A stretch of 64,000 bases of DNA from UKL13-3 sp964392775 (GCA_964392775.1 CAYMRD010000006.1:62001-126000); one strand, 5' to 3'. Positions 16,505 to 25,270 are shown, numbered from the stretch's first letter. Numbers and translations are program-made. The notes: a model not told the origin generated them from the sequence alone.

Positions 16505-18397
16505 ATGGCCCGGGGAGGAAGAAATTTAAACAGCAACGGAAAACAAAAGGATGAAACGCCTAAGGTTAAAGTAAGTAAGGAAAGCCTTAAACAAGCGTTA
16601 ATCCTATTCACGTATCTAAAACCTTATCGCGGAAAATTTATATTGAGTTTGATATTTATTGCGCTGTCGGCATTTACCACGAGTTTATTTCCATTCTTTT
16701 TAGGTAAGATGATTGATGCAGCGGCTCCGGGAGCATCGGCCGGAATGATGGGTTCCGCCCCTTCTATGATGCAAACACTGGGATTCCCGGATATTCAATG
16801 GACGCTTAATATCACGCTCGCTTTGATTTTTGCGCAGCTTGGTTTACAAACGGTGTTTTCGTTTATGCGGGTGTATCTGCTAACAGAGGTTGGCGAAAAA
16901 TCATTGGCTGATATGCGCAAAGACGTATACAGTAGCCTGCTTACGATGCCGATGAGCTACTTCACCGAAAAACGTGTGGGTGAATTGAGTAATCGCCTGT
17001 CGTCTGATTTATCTCAAATACAAGATGCCATATCCTTTACATTAGCCGAATTTTTACGTGGAATTTTCACATTGATTATCGGATTGGGTTTTATTTTTTG
17101 GATAAGCTCGAAACTGGCTCTGGTAATGTTAGCGGTGGTTCCTGTCATTGCGGTTCTTGCCGTTGTATTTGGAATCCGTATTCGTAAGATGGCCCGCAAA
17201 GCTCAGGACCAGCTGGCCGAGAGCGGAACCATTGTTCAGGAAACCTTTCAGGGGATTTCGGTTGTAAAAGCTTTTACAAGTGAATTTCAGGAAGTAACGC
17301 GTTATGTAAAAAGTGTATACGCTGTGGTTGATATAGCCATCAGCAATGCCCGGTACCGTGGTGCTTTTATCTCGTTTATGATATTCAGTGTGTTTGGAAC
17401 CATTGCATTTGTAATGTGGTATGGAGCCAATATGATTCAAACAGGTGAGCTAACAATGGGCTCATTAACGATGTTTGTTATCTTCTCGATGTTTGTAGGC
17501 GGAACCTTTGCAGGCTTTGCCGATATGTTTTCACAACTTCAAAAAACATTGGGCGCTACGCAAAGCATACGCGAAATCTTGAGGTCAGAAGGAGAGTCTG
17601 TGAGTCTTGAATCAACCACAATCGAACCTCAATATCAACTCAAAGGACAGGTTTCATTTAAGCAAGTAGCATTCAGCTACCCGAGTCGTGCTGATGTGAA
17701 AGTGCTGAAGGATGTCACTCTTAACGCCACTAATGGTGCGCAGATTGCAATTGTTGGTCCAAGTGGTGCCGGCAAAAGTACATTGGCTTCATTGCTGCTT
17801 CGTTTTTATGAACCGGAGTCGGGTGCTATTTTATTTGACGGGCGACCTGCTCAATCATTCCCACTTACGCAACTGCGCAAACAAATGGCTTATGTGCCGC
17901 AGGATGTAATGTTGTTTGGCGGAACCATCCTCGAAAATATTGCCTACGGAAGGCCCGGAGCAAGTGAAGCAGAAATTATTGAAGCTGCTCGTCAGGCCAA
18001 TGCCCATGAGTTTATCAGCCGGTTCCCCGAGCAATACCAAACGCTTGTAGGCGAACGCGGTATCAAACTTTCGGGAGGCCAACGTCAGCGTATTGCCATT
18101 GCCCGCGCTATTTTAAACAATCCTGCAATTCTGATTTTGGATGAAGCAACTTCATCTCTTGATAGTGAAAGCGAACAACTGGTTCAGGAAGCACTGGAAC
18201 ATCTGATGGAAAACAGAACATCGTTTGTGATTGCGCATCGTTTGTCAACCATTCGCAATGCCGATATGATTGTGGTGATTGATAAAGGTGTTGTTGCCGA
18301 AAGCGGAACACATGATGAACTGATGTCACATAATGGATTGTACCGCAAACTCAACGAAATGCAATTTGAGTTTGGGAGTATTGATGTGGTTAGTTAA
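16505..18397 (+). CDS. ABC exporter, fused permease and ATPase (MsbA-like)
   Basis: A 630-residue half-transporter: an ABC-type-1 transmembrane domain (six predicted helices, residues ~45-340) followed by one ATPase domain. Walker A GPSGAGKST, Q-loop VPQDVMLF, signature LSGGQRQR, Walker B ILILDEATSSLD and H-loop IAHRLST are all intact. It would work as a homodimer exporting a lipid or other amphipathic substrate. Position two genes after lptD fits a lipid A or envelope-lipid flippase, but substrate is inferred only. ATG at 16505. Confidence 0.88.
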   Translation: MARGGRNLNSNGKQKDETPKVKVSKESLKQALILFTYLKPYRGKFILSLIFIALSAFTTSLFPFFLGKMIDAAAPGASAGMMGSAPSMMQTLGFPDIQWTLNITLALIFAQLGLQTVFSFMRVYLLTEVGEKSLADMRKDVYSSLLTMPMSYFTEKRVGELSNRLSSDLSQIQDAISFTLAEFLRGIFTLIIGLGFIFWISSKLALVMLAVVPVIAVLAVVFGIRIRKMARKAQDQLAESGTIVQETFQGISVVKAFTSEFQEVTRYVKSVYAVVDIAISNARYRGAFISFMIFSVFGTIAFVMWYGANMIQTGELTMGSLTMFVIFSMFVGGTFAGFADMFSQLQKTLGATQSIREILRSEGESVSLESTTIEPQYQLKGQVSFKQVAFSYPSRADVKVLKDVTLNATNGAQIAIVGPSGAGKSTLASLLLRFYEPESGAILFDGRPAQSFPLTQLRKQMAYVPQDVMLFGGTILENIAYGRPGASEAEIIEAARQANAHEFISRFPEQYQTLVGERGIKLSGGQRQRIAIARAILNNPAILILDEATSSLDSESEQLVQEALEHLMENRTSFVIAHRLSTIRNADMIVVIDKGVVAESGTHDELMSHNGLYRKLNEMQFEFGSIDVVS

Positions 18398-18414
18398 ACG
18401 CTAGGAAGTCAGGC

Positions 18415-18849
18415 CTATTCTATCCTTGCGTCTTCCGTAATAATTTCGGTAAGATTGAGAGTAGGAAGAATGAATCCATTAAAATTTGACCCTTCTGTTT
18501 TCGTGTGTAATACACCGCGTGCGGTTCCAACTGTGAGAACACAAAGGTGAGTGATAAATCCTCTTGGAATTAGCAATGCCTTTTCATCTTTAATTTTGAA
18601 ATTCTCCCATGAATCATTTTCAATTTTAAAATGGCATGAAACGTCCAGAATGATAAATGGTTGTTCTTCTTGTTCAAATCTGACAGAAAATAAAACGCTT
18701 AAGGTTTTCTCTTCATCAACTTTTGCTGAAGAAAAGTTGATTGCATATTCTACAGATTTATCTGCGTCATAGTTTGAATCAATCAAAGCAAATTGTTCAG
18801 TTCGAATAGATGCCAATCCAAATCCAACAGTTATATTATTATTTGTCAT
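18415..18849 (-). CDS. SecB-like chaperone of a toxin-antitoxin-chaperone module
   Basis: A 144-residue protein whose second half follows the SecB pattern: ILDVSCHFKI (compare the SecB core strand), then a helix LIPRGFITHLCVLTVGTARGVL and the terminal PTLNLTEI, matching SecB's SMVSRGTFPQLNLAPVN layout. In toxin-antitoxin-chaperone (TAC) systems a solitary SecB-like chaperone protects the antitoxin from degradation. The gene is translationally coupled to the upstream HTH gene: its ATG overlaps the previous stop as TAATG. The local DNA is AT-rich relative to its neighbours. Identification is by pattern only; a housekeeping SecB copy would be expected elsewhere. Confidence 0.65.
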   Translation of the reverse strand: MTNNNITVGFGLASIRTEQFALIDSNYDADKSVEYAINFSSAKVDEEKTLSVLFSVRFEQEEQPFIILDVSCHFKIENDSWENFKIKDEKALLIPRGFITHLCVLTVGTARGVLHTKTEGSNFNGFILPTLNLTEIITEDARIE

Positions 18850-19304
18850 TATGCAGCCGAGTCAATTTCTATTGGTGAGTTTTCGTATGAAAAGGCTTTG
18901 CGTGCTGAAACTTTCTGTGTTTCAGTGATTATGTTCTTTCTTAGGTTAGTCATACTAGCTGTTATGCTTTTAGTAGCCTTGTACTCTCCCTGCACCTGAT
19001 AATGCTGCACACTTATAAGTGTTATTTTCAAAAGAGACTCGATTTTCGAAATAGTTTCCAGTGTCAGATTCTCATTTCCTTTCAACATTTTATTTACGTA
19101 TTGAGCCGAAACACCCAATTCTTTTGCAAACTCAATTTGTGAAATTTTTCGTTCTCGTAATACTTTTAGAATTGAGATGGAAATGAGCATTGATTTTTTC
19201 AACCATTGACGGTTGGCCTTTCTCCAAGCAATTACTTCATGAACTTTAGATACTTCACTACTTACTATGTCTTTAAATTTTTTCTTTTCCATAATCTTAT
19301 TCAT
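18849..19304 (-). CDS. XRE-family HTH antitoxin with C-terminal extension
   Basis: A 151-residue protein. Residues ~42-95 form a Cro/C1-type helix-turn-helix (ILKVLRERKISQIEFAKELG then VSAQYVNKMLKGNENLTLETISKIE). The N-terminal ~40 residues contain a KVHEVIAWRKANRQWLKKS segment typical of HigA-like antitoxins. After the HTH comes a ~55-residue tail (YQVQGEYKATKSITASM...SYENSPIEIDSAA) without obvious fold, the position of the chaperone-addiction segment in TAC antitoxins. It starts at ATG 19304, inside the tail of the toxin remnant, or at ATG 19292. Likely autoregulates the operon. Confidence 0.72.
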   Translation of the reverse strand: MNKIMEKKKFKDIVSSEVSKVHEVIAWRKANRQWLKKSMLISISILKVLRERKISQIEFAKELGVSAQYVNKMLKGNENLTLETISKIESLLKITLISVQHYQVQGEYKATKSITASMTNLRKNIITETQKVSARKAFSYENSPIEIDSAA

Positions 19305-19775
19305 TTATCAATTCAAAGAATCCATCAATATCTGTTATGCCCTGTTGGATAAGAAATTCTTTTATCTTTTGCATTCTGCCAATTTGAATTTCTGTGTCTG
19401 GATGGTCTTGCATTTTTTGATAATGAAATATTTAGATTCTATTTGGATAGCATACAGTCTAATCCAACTTCTTTTATACTTCATTCTATAGAGCACTTTA
19501 TCTTTGCCAAGCCTATCTAAGGGTTCAAAAATATTGTCTAAGCAATCTCTGTTTTCGTCTAAATAATCGTATAGCTCTTCAGCGATTATTGACGTTTGAA
19601 GAACAGCCTCTTCAACAGAAATTTGGACATATCTAAGTAATTCTTGATTTTCATGAAAATATTCCTCCAATTGGTTTGCATCTGTCAGGAATGCAATCAA
19701 TAAACTAAATGCATCTAGATTGTCATCGAATGATACAGAGTACAAATATGGAGCGAATATATTAACAAACCTCAT
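19297..19775 (-). pseudogene. Disrupted toxin gene (RelE/HigB-like family of Bacteroidota)
   Basis: The first frame runs from ATG 19775 (MRFVNIFAPYLYSV...) to RSWIRLYAIQIESKYFII, then goes out of frame at the A6 tract 19413-19418 and stops at 19362. Another frame picks up immediately with MQDHPDTEIQIGRMQKIKEF and continues to ...GFFELINE at 19299, overlapping the antitoxin start by 8 nt. From memory, intact relatives have a TGGAIKLTKT-like segment exactly at this junction, before the MQDHPDTE-like part. The segment is absent here, so a small deletion with frameshift is the simplest reading. A programmed frameshift or assembly error at the A-tract are alternatives. Confidence 0.6.
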
Positions 19776-19834
19776 TAAATCAACTTATAGGTTTATTTTT
19801 TTACGGTTAAGTGATAAATGTTTCTGTTTTTCCT

Positions 19835-20569
19835 CTAAACCACAGCCTGCTGCGGGCAAACAATATATTCACCTTGCATAACAGGAACCAAATTCATGGT
19901 ATTGTGTTGCATGCAGAAGTGTACATCATCTTGTTGCGCATGTTCTAGTTTGAACCGTTTGGCGTGTGAGGATTGACGGACCAGATTCTCGAGATTGTTT
20001 TTATTGGATTCGAATAATAATTCAGCAGCCAGTGCCGAATCACAGTCCGTATCAAAATAATTTTTAACAGCACTTACAACCGCTCCTGCAAACAGGCTGT
20101 CTTCCAGGTTAAACTTATCTTTCCATCCTGCACAAACCAATAATACAGGTTTGTTTTGTTTGAAAAGCCAGTTGGTCAATGCATCTATATTGAGGAATGA
20201 ACCTATTGCAATGATAGCAGCGCCTTGTTCCTTAGCAGCCTTTATTGCTTTGGTTCCGTTGGTGGTGGTAAAGGCAATGCTGCGGTCTTTAATCAAAGGA
20301 TTCTGAAATTCAAATGGAGAGTTTCCCATATCAAAGCCCGGAAGTTTTTCCGCATTTCGTTCCGCTGCACATAAAAAATCAAAATCTTTAAACAGCTTAC
20401 ATTCTTCGGGGGTTGAAACGGGAAGTATTTTTTGCACTCCGGTTTGAAACGCTACGCACATTGATGAGGTTGCCCTTAAAATATCAATCACCACAACGGT
20501 TTTACCGCTTGCCTGATACAAGGGTAACAGCGCAGGGGAGTAAACAACTTCTAACTTATTTTTTTCCAT
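19835..20569 (-). CDS. comB: 2-phosphosulfolactate phosphatase family protein
   Basis: A 244-residue ComB-family Mg-dependent phosphatase, originally the second step of coenzyme M synthesis (phosphosulfolactate to sulfolactate). Family motifs: VVVIDILRATSSM near residue 25, CAAERNAEKLPGFDMGNSP, AFTTTNGTKA and LVCAGWKDKFNLEDSLFAGA. No other coenzyme M or sulfolactate gene is adjacent. In Bacteroidota such orphan ComB proteins may feed sulfonate or sulfonolipid metabolism; this is inference. ATG at 20569. The gene lies between the TAC islet and gcvT, in the same orientation as both. Confidence 0.88.
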   Translation of the reverse strand: MEKNKLEVVYSPALLPLYQASGKTVVVIDILRATSSMCVAFQTGVQKILPVSTPEECKLFKDFDFLCAAERNAEKLPGFDMGNSPFEFQNPLIKDRSIAFTTTNGTKAIKAAKEQGAAIIAIGSFLNIDALTNWLFKQNKPVLLVCAGWKDKFNLEDSLFAGAVVSAVKNYFDTDCDSALAAELLFESNKNNLENLVRQSSHAKRFKLEHAQQDDVHFCMQHNTMNLVPVMQGEYIVCPQQAVV

Positions 20570-20655
20570 GGTTTACAATAATCAATCCTTGAGCGTTGGG
20601 AATATAATTTAGAACTGACTATCCGGATATTGTCTTTTGTCCTCTGCACACCCTG

Positions 20656-20706
20656 CCCCTAAAGGGCACAGCCCACAATTTGCTATGAGCGGACTCCCTT
20701 TAGGGG
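20656..20706. repeat. Intergenic inverted repeat CCCCTAAAGGG ... CCCTTTAGGGG
   Basis: CCCCTAAAGGG (20656-20666) and CCCTTTAGGGG (20696-20706) are exact inverted copies separated by 29 nt, between comB and gcvT. It could terminate gcvT transcription. A degraded relative (CACACCCTTTCTCTAAAGGGTA) is at 59348-59369. Confidence 0.5.
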
Positions 20707-20742
20707 TGGGGGGGCATCTTCCCGACAGTCTTTTAATTAAGA

Positions 20743-21825
20743 TTACAAAAATGGAATCTTAACCACTTTGGCTTTTACTTGTTTATCGCGGATTTCGATG
20801 AAAATTTCGCTGTCAACTTTAGAGTGCGCAGTGGCTACATACCCCATTCCGATGGCTTTGTTTAACGATGGAGATTGGGTTCCTGAGGTTACTTCACCAA
20901 TCACGTTTCCGGCTGCATCTTTAATAATATGGTGCTGACGAGGAATACCGCCACGCTCTACCATTTCAAAACCTACCAGTTTTTTAGCAACCCCATTTTC
21001 TTTCAATGATTTGTGGTAATCAGATTTGGTAAAGTCTTTGGTGAACTTGGTAATCCATCCCAAACCGGCTTCAATAGGTGAAGTGGTATCGTTGATATCA
21101 TTTCCGTATAAGCAGAATCCTTTTTCCAAACGTAAGGTATCGCGTGCGCCTAAACCGGCAGGTTTGATGTCAAACTCTTTTCCTGCTTCAAACACCGCAT
21201 CCCATAATTGGCGTACATCGGCATTCATGCAATACAATTCAAAACCTCCGGCACCGGTATAACCTGTGTTCGAGATCCATACCTCATCAATATCGGCCAT
21301 ACCTCCAATTTTGAAGGTATAATATTCCATTGCGCTCAAATCAACATCGGTTAATTTTTGCAAGGTTTTGATAGCGTTCGGCCCTTGAACAGCAAGCAGG
21401 GAAACACCATCGCTGTAGTTTTTCAGGTCGGCACCAAATGTGTTTTTGCTGTTAATCCAGTTCCAGTCTTTTTCAATATTACTGGCATTTACCACCAACA
21501 TGTATTCCAGATTCGGGCGAATGCAATACACCAACAGGTCATCTACAATACCGCCTTCATCGTTGGTCAGGCAGCTGTATTGAACTTTGCCTTCTGTAAG
21601 TTTAGATGCATCATTTGAAGTAATAGATTGAATCAGTGGCAAAGCGCCTTCTCCGGTTACACTGAACTCGCCCATGTGGCTCACATCAAATACACCTACC
21701 GAATTGCGAACCGCCAGATGCTCCTGAATTAAGTTGTTATACAAAACAGGCATATTGTAGCCTGCAAATTCAATCATTTTTGCTCCAAGGGAAGCGTGCA
21801 AATCGTTTAGTGCTATGTATTTCAT
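20743..21825 (-). CDS. gcvT: Glycine cleavage system T protein (aminomethyltransferase)
   Basis: Transfers the methylene unit from the H-protein-bound aminomethyl group to tetrahydrofolate and releases ammonia. The 360-residue length is typical. Visible motifs: YNNLIQEHLAVRNSVGVFDVSHMGE (core SVGVFDVSHMGE), GEVTSGTQSPSLNKAIGMGY and the folate-site region NTGYTGAGGFELYC. ATG at 21825. No gcvH or gcvP neighbours, as usual in this phylum. A 20-nt leader follows a -7 element, so there is no room for a glycine riboswitch. Confidence 0.95.
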   Translation of the reverse strand: MKYIALNDLHASLGAKMIEFAGYNMPVLYNNLIQEHLAVRNSVGVFDVSHMGEFSVTGEGALPLIQSITSNDASKLTEGKVQYSCLTNDEGGIVDDLLVYCIRPNLEYMLVVNASNIEKDWNWINSKNTFGADLKNYSDGVSLLAVQGPNAIKTLQKLTDVDLSAMEYYTFKIGGMADIDEVWISNTGYTGAGGFELYCMNADVRQLWDAVFEAGKEFDIKPAGLGARDTLRLEKGFCLYGNDINDTTSPIEAGLGWITKFTKDFTKSDYHKSLKENGVAKKLVGFEMVERGGIPRQHHIIKDAAGNVIGEVTSGTQSPSLNKAIGMGYVATAHSKVDSEIFIEIRDKQVKAKVVKIPFL

Positions 21826-21845
21826 GTGTGCGAATTTAAGAGGGG

Positions 21846-21853
21846 CGAATATA
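21846..21853 (-). promoter_or_regulatory. Putative -7 element for gcvT
   Basis: On the minus strand TATATTCG, one mismatch to TAnnTTTG, followed by CCCC and a 20-nt leader to the gcvT ATG. Shared layout with the tyrS, mfd and MCE promoters. Confidence 0.4.
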
Positions 21854-21922
21854 GGAAATTTGATGATGTGATAATGAGGGGATTTGAGATTGTGGGTGAC
21901 CTTTGTCAGCTACGGGGAAGTT

Positions 21923-21941
21923 GGCAAAAAGAAAGTAGGCA
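21923..21941 (+). repeat. 19-bp interspersed repeat GGCAAAAAGAAAGTAGGCA
   Basis: An exact second copy lies at 42732-42750, also in a spacer. The spacer 21854-22044 otherwise holds only short words (AGTCCGCAGT, TATGGTCTATC) that recur in other spacers. Confidence 0.5.
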
Positions 21942-22044
21942 TTAGGCAATGTGAAGTCTACGGAGAGAAGTAGGCAGTCCGCAGTGCATTGTATGAACTA
22001 TGGTCTATCAAACTATGGACTATCGACTTCTCCCCAAACTTCCT

Positions 22045-22052
22045 TATTTTCG
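22045..22052 (+). promoter_or_regulatory. Putative -7 element for tyrS
   Basis: TATTTTCG followed by CCCC, 22 nt before the chosen tyrS ATG at 22075. Confidence 0.35.
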
Positions 22053-22074
22053 CCCCAATACACTGAATGAGGTA

Positions 22075-23361
22075 ATGATAAATTTTGTTGAAGAAATGCG
22101 ATGGAGACAGATGCTCCAGGACATTATGCCGGGTACGGAAGAGTTGTTAAACAAAGGTATGTGCAGCGGTTATATCGGGTTTGACCCTACAGCCGACTCG
22201 ATGCACGTTGGCCATTTGATGCAGGTAATGACGTTGATTCATTTTCAGCGTGCGGGACATAAGCCCTACGCATTGGTGGGTGGAGCTACCGGAATGGTGG
22301 GCGATCCCAGCGGGAAAAGTGCCGAGCGCAATTTGCTGGATGAAGAAACGCTGAATAAAAATGTGGCCGGATTGCAGGCTCAGTTAGAGAAATTCCTGGA
22401 CTTTAGCACCGGAGCCAACAGCGCGGTGATGGTCAATAATTACGATTGGTTCAAAGGATTTTCATTCCTGAATTTTATCCGTGATGTGGGAAAACATATC
22501 ACGGTAAATTATATGATGGCCAAAGACAGCGTGAAAAAACGCTTAGAAGGCGAAACAGGTATGTCGTTCACCGAGTTTACCTACCAGTTGGTGCAGGGGT
22601 ATGATTTTTACTATTTATGGAAAACCCATGGCATCAGTATTCAGATGGGTGGAAGTGACCAGTGGGGAAATATTGTTACGGGTACTGAACTCATCCGCAG
22701 AAAAGATGGGGGAGAGGCCTTTGCCCTCACTACGCAATTGATTAAAAAGAGTGACGGAACCAAATTCGGTAAAACCGAAAGTGGAGCTATCTGGCTCGAT
22801 CCGGCTAAAACATCACCGTATAAATTTTACCAATTTTGGCTTAATGCAAGTGATGAAGATGTAAAAAACTGGATTCGAATTTTTACGTTGCTGAGCCAAT
22901 CCGAAATTGAAACTTTGGAAGTGGAACATGCAGCGGCTCCACATCAACGGGCATTGCAAAAAGCTTTGGCCAATGATATCACTACCCGTGTGCATGGAGC
23001 AGAGGCTTTGAACACAGCAGTGATGGCTTCGGGTATTTTGTTTGGAGCAGCCACCACCGAGGCATTGAACAGTTTGGATGAAGAAACCTTCCTCGATGTA
23101 TTTGATGGGGTTCCGCAAAGCAGGATATCAAAATCAGAGTTGACAGCAGGTATCTATATTGTTGATTTGCTGGCGGATAAAACCAGTATTTTTCCTTCGC
23201 GTGGCGAAGCCCGCAAAATGATTGTTGGAGGGGGAACAGCCATCAACAAACAAAAGGTTGACAATCCCGAAAGTGCAGTGGATACTTCTCATCTTATCAA
23301 CGGAAAATATATTCTTGCTCAAAAGGGTAAGAAAAATTACTACCTTATCATCGCTGAATAA
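22075..23361 (+). CDS. tyrS: Tyrosyl-tRNA synthetase
   Basis: Class Ic synthetase charging tRNA-Tyr. Visible are GYIGFDPTADSMHVGHL with the HVGH ATP motif, the tyrosine site YQLVQGYDFYYL, GGSDQWGNI, and the KMSKS-equivalent KFGKTESG. A C-terminal S4-like RNA-binding domain spans the last ~65 residues (SRGEARKMIVGGGTAINKQKV). The frame is open to 22000, but ATG at 22075 (MINFVEEMRWRQML) gives the family N-terminus and a 428-residue protein of usual length. Followed after 1 nt by the HAD gene. Confidence 0.95.
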   Translation: MINFVEEMRWRQMLQDIMPGTEELLNKGMCSGYIGFDPTADSMHVGHLMQVMTLIHFQRAGHKPYALVGGATGMVGDPSGKSAERNLLDEETLNKNVAGLQAQLEKFLDFSTGANSAVMVNNYDWFKGFSFLNFIRDVGKHITVNYMMAKDSVKKRLEGETGMSFTEFTYQLVQGYDFYYLWKTHGISIQMGGSDQWGNIVTGTELIRRKDGGEAFALTTQLIKKSDGTKFGKTESGAIWLDPAKTSPYKFYQFWLNASDEDVKNWIRIFTLLSQSEIETLEVEHAAAPHQRALQKALANDITTRVHGAEALNTAVMASGILFGAATTEALNSLDEETFLDVFDGVPQSRISKSELTAGIYIVDLLADKTSIFPSRGEARKMIVGGGTAINKQKVDNPESAVDTSHLINGKYILAQKGKKNYYLIIAE

Positions 23362-23362
23362 G

Positions 23363-23803
23363 ATGGATATTAATAACCTTAAACTGGAAGAACATTTTGA
23401 TGCAAACGGGAAAAAGGCCAGTCCGCTATTGCCCGAGCATATCAAAAACTACCTGATTGATATTGACGGTACCATCTGTGAGGATGTGCCCAATGAAGAG
23501 CCGGAGCGTATGCTTACCTGTGAGGTTATTATTGGAGCGAAAGACCATGTCAATAAATGGTATGACGAAGGCCATGTCATTACGTTTTTTACTTCACGTT
23601 TGGAAGAGCATCGGACATATACCGAAATCTGGCTTAAAAATAATGGTTTCAAATGGCATGGTATCATATTTGGTAAACCCCGTGGAGGCAATTACCATTG
23701 GATTGACGACCGCACCGTAAAAGCTACAAAGTTTCTTGGAACATACGGAGAGTTTGTAAAAGAGATGAGGGAGATTGAGGTGTTTCCGAAAGGAATGGAA
23801 TGA
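23363..23803 (+). CDS. HAD-superfamily phosphatase, 146 aa
   Basis: Short HAD-fold hydrolase. Motif I is YLIDIDGTIC (two Asp nucleophile/acid), motif II Thr/Ser in FFTSRLEEH, motif III Lys in GKPRGG and motif IV WIDDR. It has no large cap domain. Close relatives in Bacteroidota are often named phosphoheptose isomerase in databases, which the motifs do not support. Substrate unknown; sugar phosphate is possible. The ATG at 23363 is 1 nt after the tyrS stop, so it is probably cotranscribed. Confidence 0.8.
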   Translation: MDINNLKLEEHFDANGKKASPLLPEHIKNYLIDIDGTICEDVPNEEPERMLTCEVIIGAKDHVNKWYDEGHVITFFTSRLEEHRTYTEIWLKNNGFKWHGIIFGKPRGGNYHWIDDRTVKATKFLGTYGEFVKEMREIEVFPKGME

Positions 23804-23902
23804 TGTGCAGATGAAGAGATGTGAAAATGTGCAGATGAGAAGATTTGCAGATGACTTCAACTCGTAATAAACAACCCGCAATAAATAACTCGTAATAGAC
23901 AA

Positions 23903-24790
23903 ATGCGCACGATAACACCTAAAGAAAAACCACTGGCCGAGTTTCACAATATGTTGCTCACGGCAATATCGCCCCGGCCTATTTGTTTTGCCAGCACGGT
24001 TGATAAAGACGGTAATCCAAATTTGAGTCCGTTTAGTTTTTTCAATGTGTTTGGCAGCAATCCGCCAACGCTTATTTTTTCACCGGCCCGCAGGGTTCGT
24101 GATAATACCATCAAACATACACTTGAAAATATTCTCGAAACCAAAGAAGTGGTAATCAATGTGGTGAACTATGATATGGTTCAGCAAATGAGTTTGGCCA
24201 GTTGCGAATATCCAAAAGGTGTAAACGAATTTGAGAAGTCGGGTTTTACTCCGATTGCATCTCAAATGGTGAAACCATTCCGGGTAAAAGAATCACCGGT
24301 GCAGTTTGAGTGTGTGGTGAAGCAGGTGATTTATACAGGAGAAGAAGGTGGAGCCGGCAATCTGATTATTTGTGAAATGGTATTGATGCATGTGGCTGAT
24401 GATGTACTGACGGCAACGGGAGGAATTGATCAGCATAAGATTGATTTGGTTGCAAGGGCAGGATACGATTATTATGTACGTTCGAGCAAAGCCTTGTTTG
24501 AAGTGCCAAAGCCTAATCGCAATTTAGGGATGGGCGTAGATGCTTTACCTGAATCTATCCGGTTGAGCAAGGTGCTTACCGGGAATGATTTGGGGATGTT
24601 GGCCAACGAGCAAACTTTGCCGGATGCAGATAGCATTGAAGTGTTCAAGCGTATGAACAAAGAATTGCAGGATATTCATCAGTTACACGAAAATCATGAT
24701 GCACTTCGTGAGTTGGAGTTGCATAAAATGGCACACCAATATTTAGAGGCGAACAAACCTGTTGATGCCTGGAAAGTGCTATTGAGTTAA
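23903..24790 (+). CDS. Flavin reductase family protein (FMN-binding split barrel)
   Basis: A 295-residue flavoprotein. The N-terminal ~200 residues form the flavin-reductase-like split barrel: LLTAISPRPICFASTVDKDG (FMN contact region), NLSPFSFFNVFGSNPPTLIFS and DNTIKHTLENILETKEVVINV. The C-terminal ~90 residues are helical and not part of the barrel. Likely reduces or binds FMN; partner enzyme not evident. ATG at 23903 preceded by a simple A/T-rich spacer. Confidence 0.87.
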   Translation: MRTITPKEKPLAEFHNMLLTAISPRPICFASTVDKDGNPNLSPFSFFNVFGSNPPTLIFSPARRVRDNTIKHTLENILETKEVVINVVNYDMVQQMSLASCEYPKGVNEFEKSGFTPIASQMVKPFRVKESPVQFECVVKQVIYTGEEGGAGNLIICEMVLMHVADDVLTATGGIDQHKIDLVARAGYDYYVRSSKALFEVPKPNRNLGMGVDALPESIRLSKVLTGNDLGMLANEQTLPDADSIEVFKRMNKELQDIHQLHENHDALRELELHKMAHQYLEANKPVDAWKVLLS

Positions 24791-24799
24791 TTGTACATC

Positions 24800-25270
24800 A
24801 TGCAAACCTCTTCACTTGCCGAACTTAAACGAGAACTGCAAACGTTGGATCATCCGCGTTTGGTTGAATTGCTCGTTCGGTTAGGCAAGTACAAAAAGGA
24901 AAACAAAGAGTTACTCCATTATTTATTGTTTGAAGCAGATGATGAAGATGCTTACATCAAACAAGTGAAGTTGGAGATGGACCAACAGTTTTCGGAGATT
25001 AACCAGTCGAATGTATACTATGTAAAAAAGAGTGTGCGCAAGATTTTAAGAGGCGTTACCAAACACCTCAAATATTCGGGCAAAGCAGAAACGGCCGTGC
25101 AGGTGCTCATCTATTTTCTGCAACAGTTTCGAGAGTTGCCTATTGCTTATGAGAAAAGTCCGCAACTGGTAAACTTGTATATGGCACAGCTCAAAAAGGT
25201 GAGAAAAGAACTCGCCACTTTGCATGAAGATTTGCAGTACGATTATCAGAAAGAGATAGAGCGGTTATAG
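24800..25270 (+). CDS. Hypothetical helical protein, 156 aa
   Basis: No characterised family recognised. The protein is predicted to be all-helical, charged and soluble (LAELKRELQTLDHPRLVELL, YYVKKSVRKILRGVTKHLK, AETAVQVLIYFLQQFRELPI). The frame opens at a TTG at 24791, but ATG at 24800 is the likelier start. It lies 9 nt after the flavin reductase stop and is probably cotranscribed. The segment pattern resembles helical-repeat adaptor proteins; function not assigned. Confidence 0.6.
   Translation: MQTSSLAELKRELQTLDHPRLVELLVRLGKYKKENKELLHYLLFEADDEDAYIKQVKLEMDQQFSEINQSNVYYVKKSVRKILRGVTKHLKYSGKAETAVQVLIYFLQQFRELPIAYEKSPQLVNLYMAQLKKVRKELATLHEDLQYDYQKEIERL

Noticed and set aside
21826..21900. 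A glycine riboswitch before gcvT
   Set aside because: The -7 element leaves only a ~20-nt leader, too short for an aptamer.
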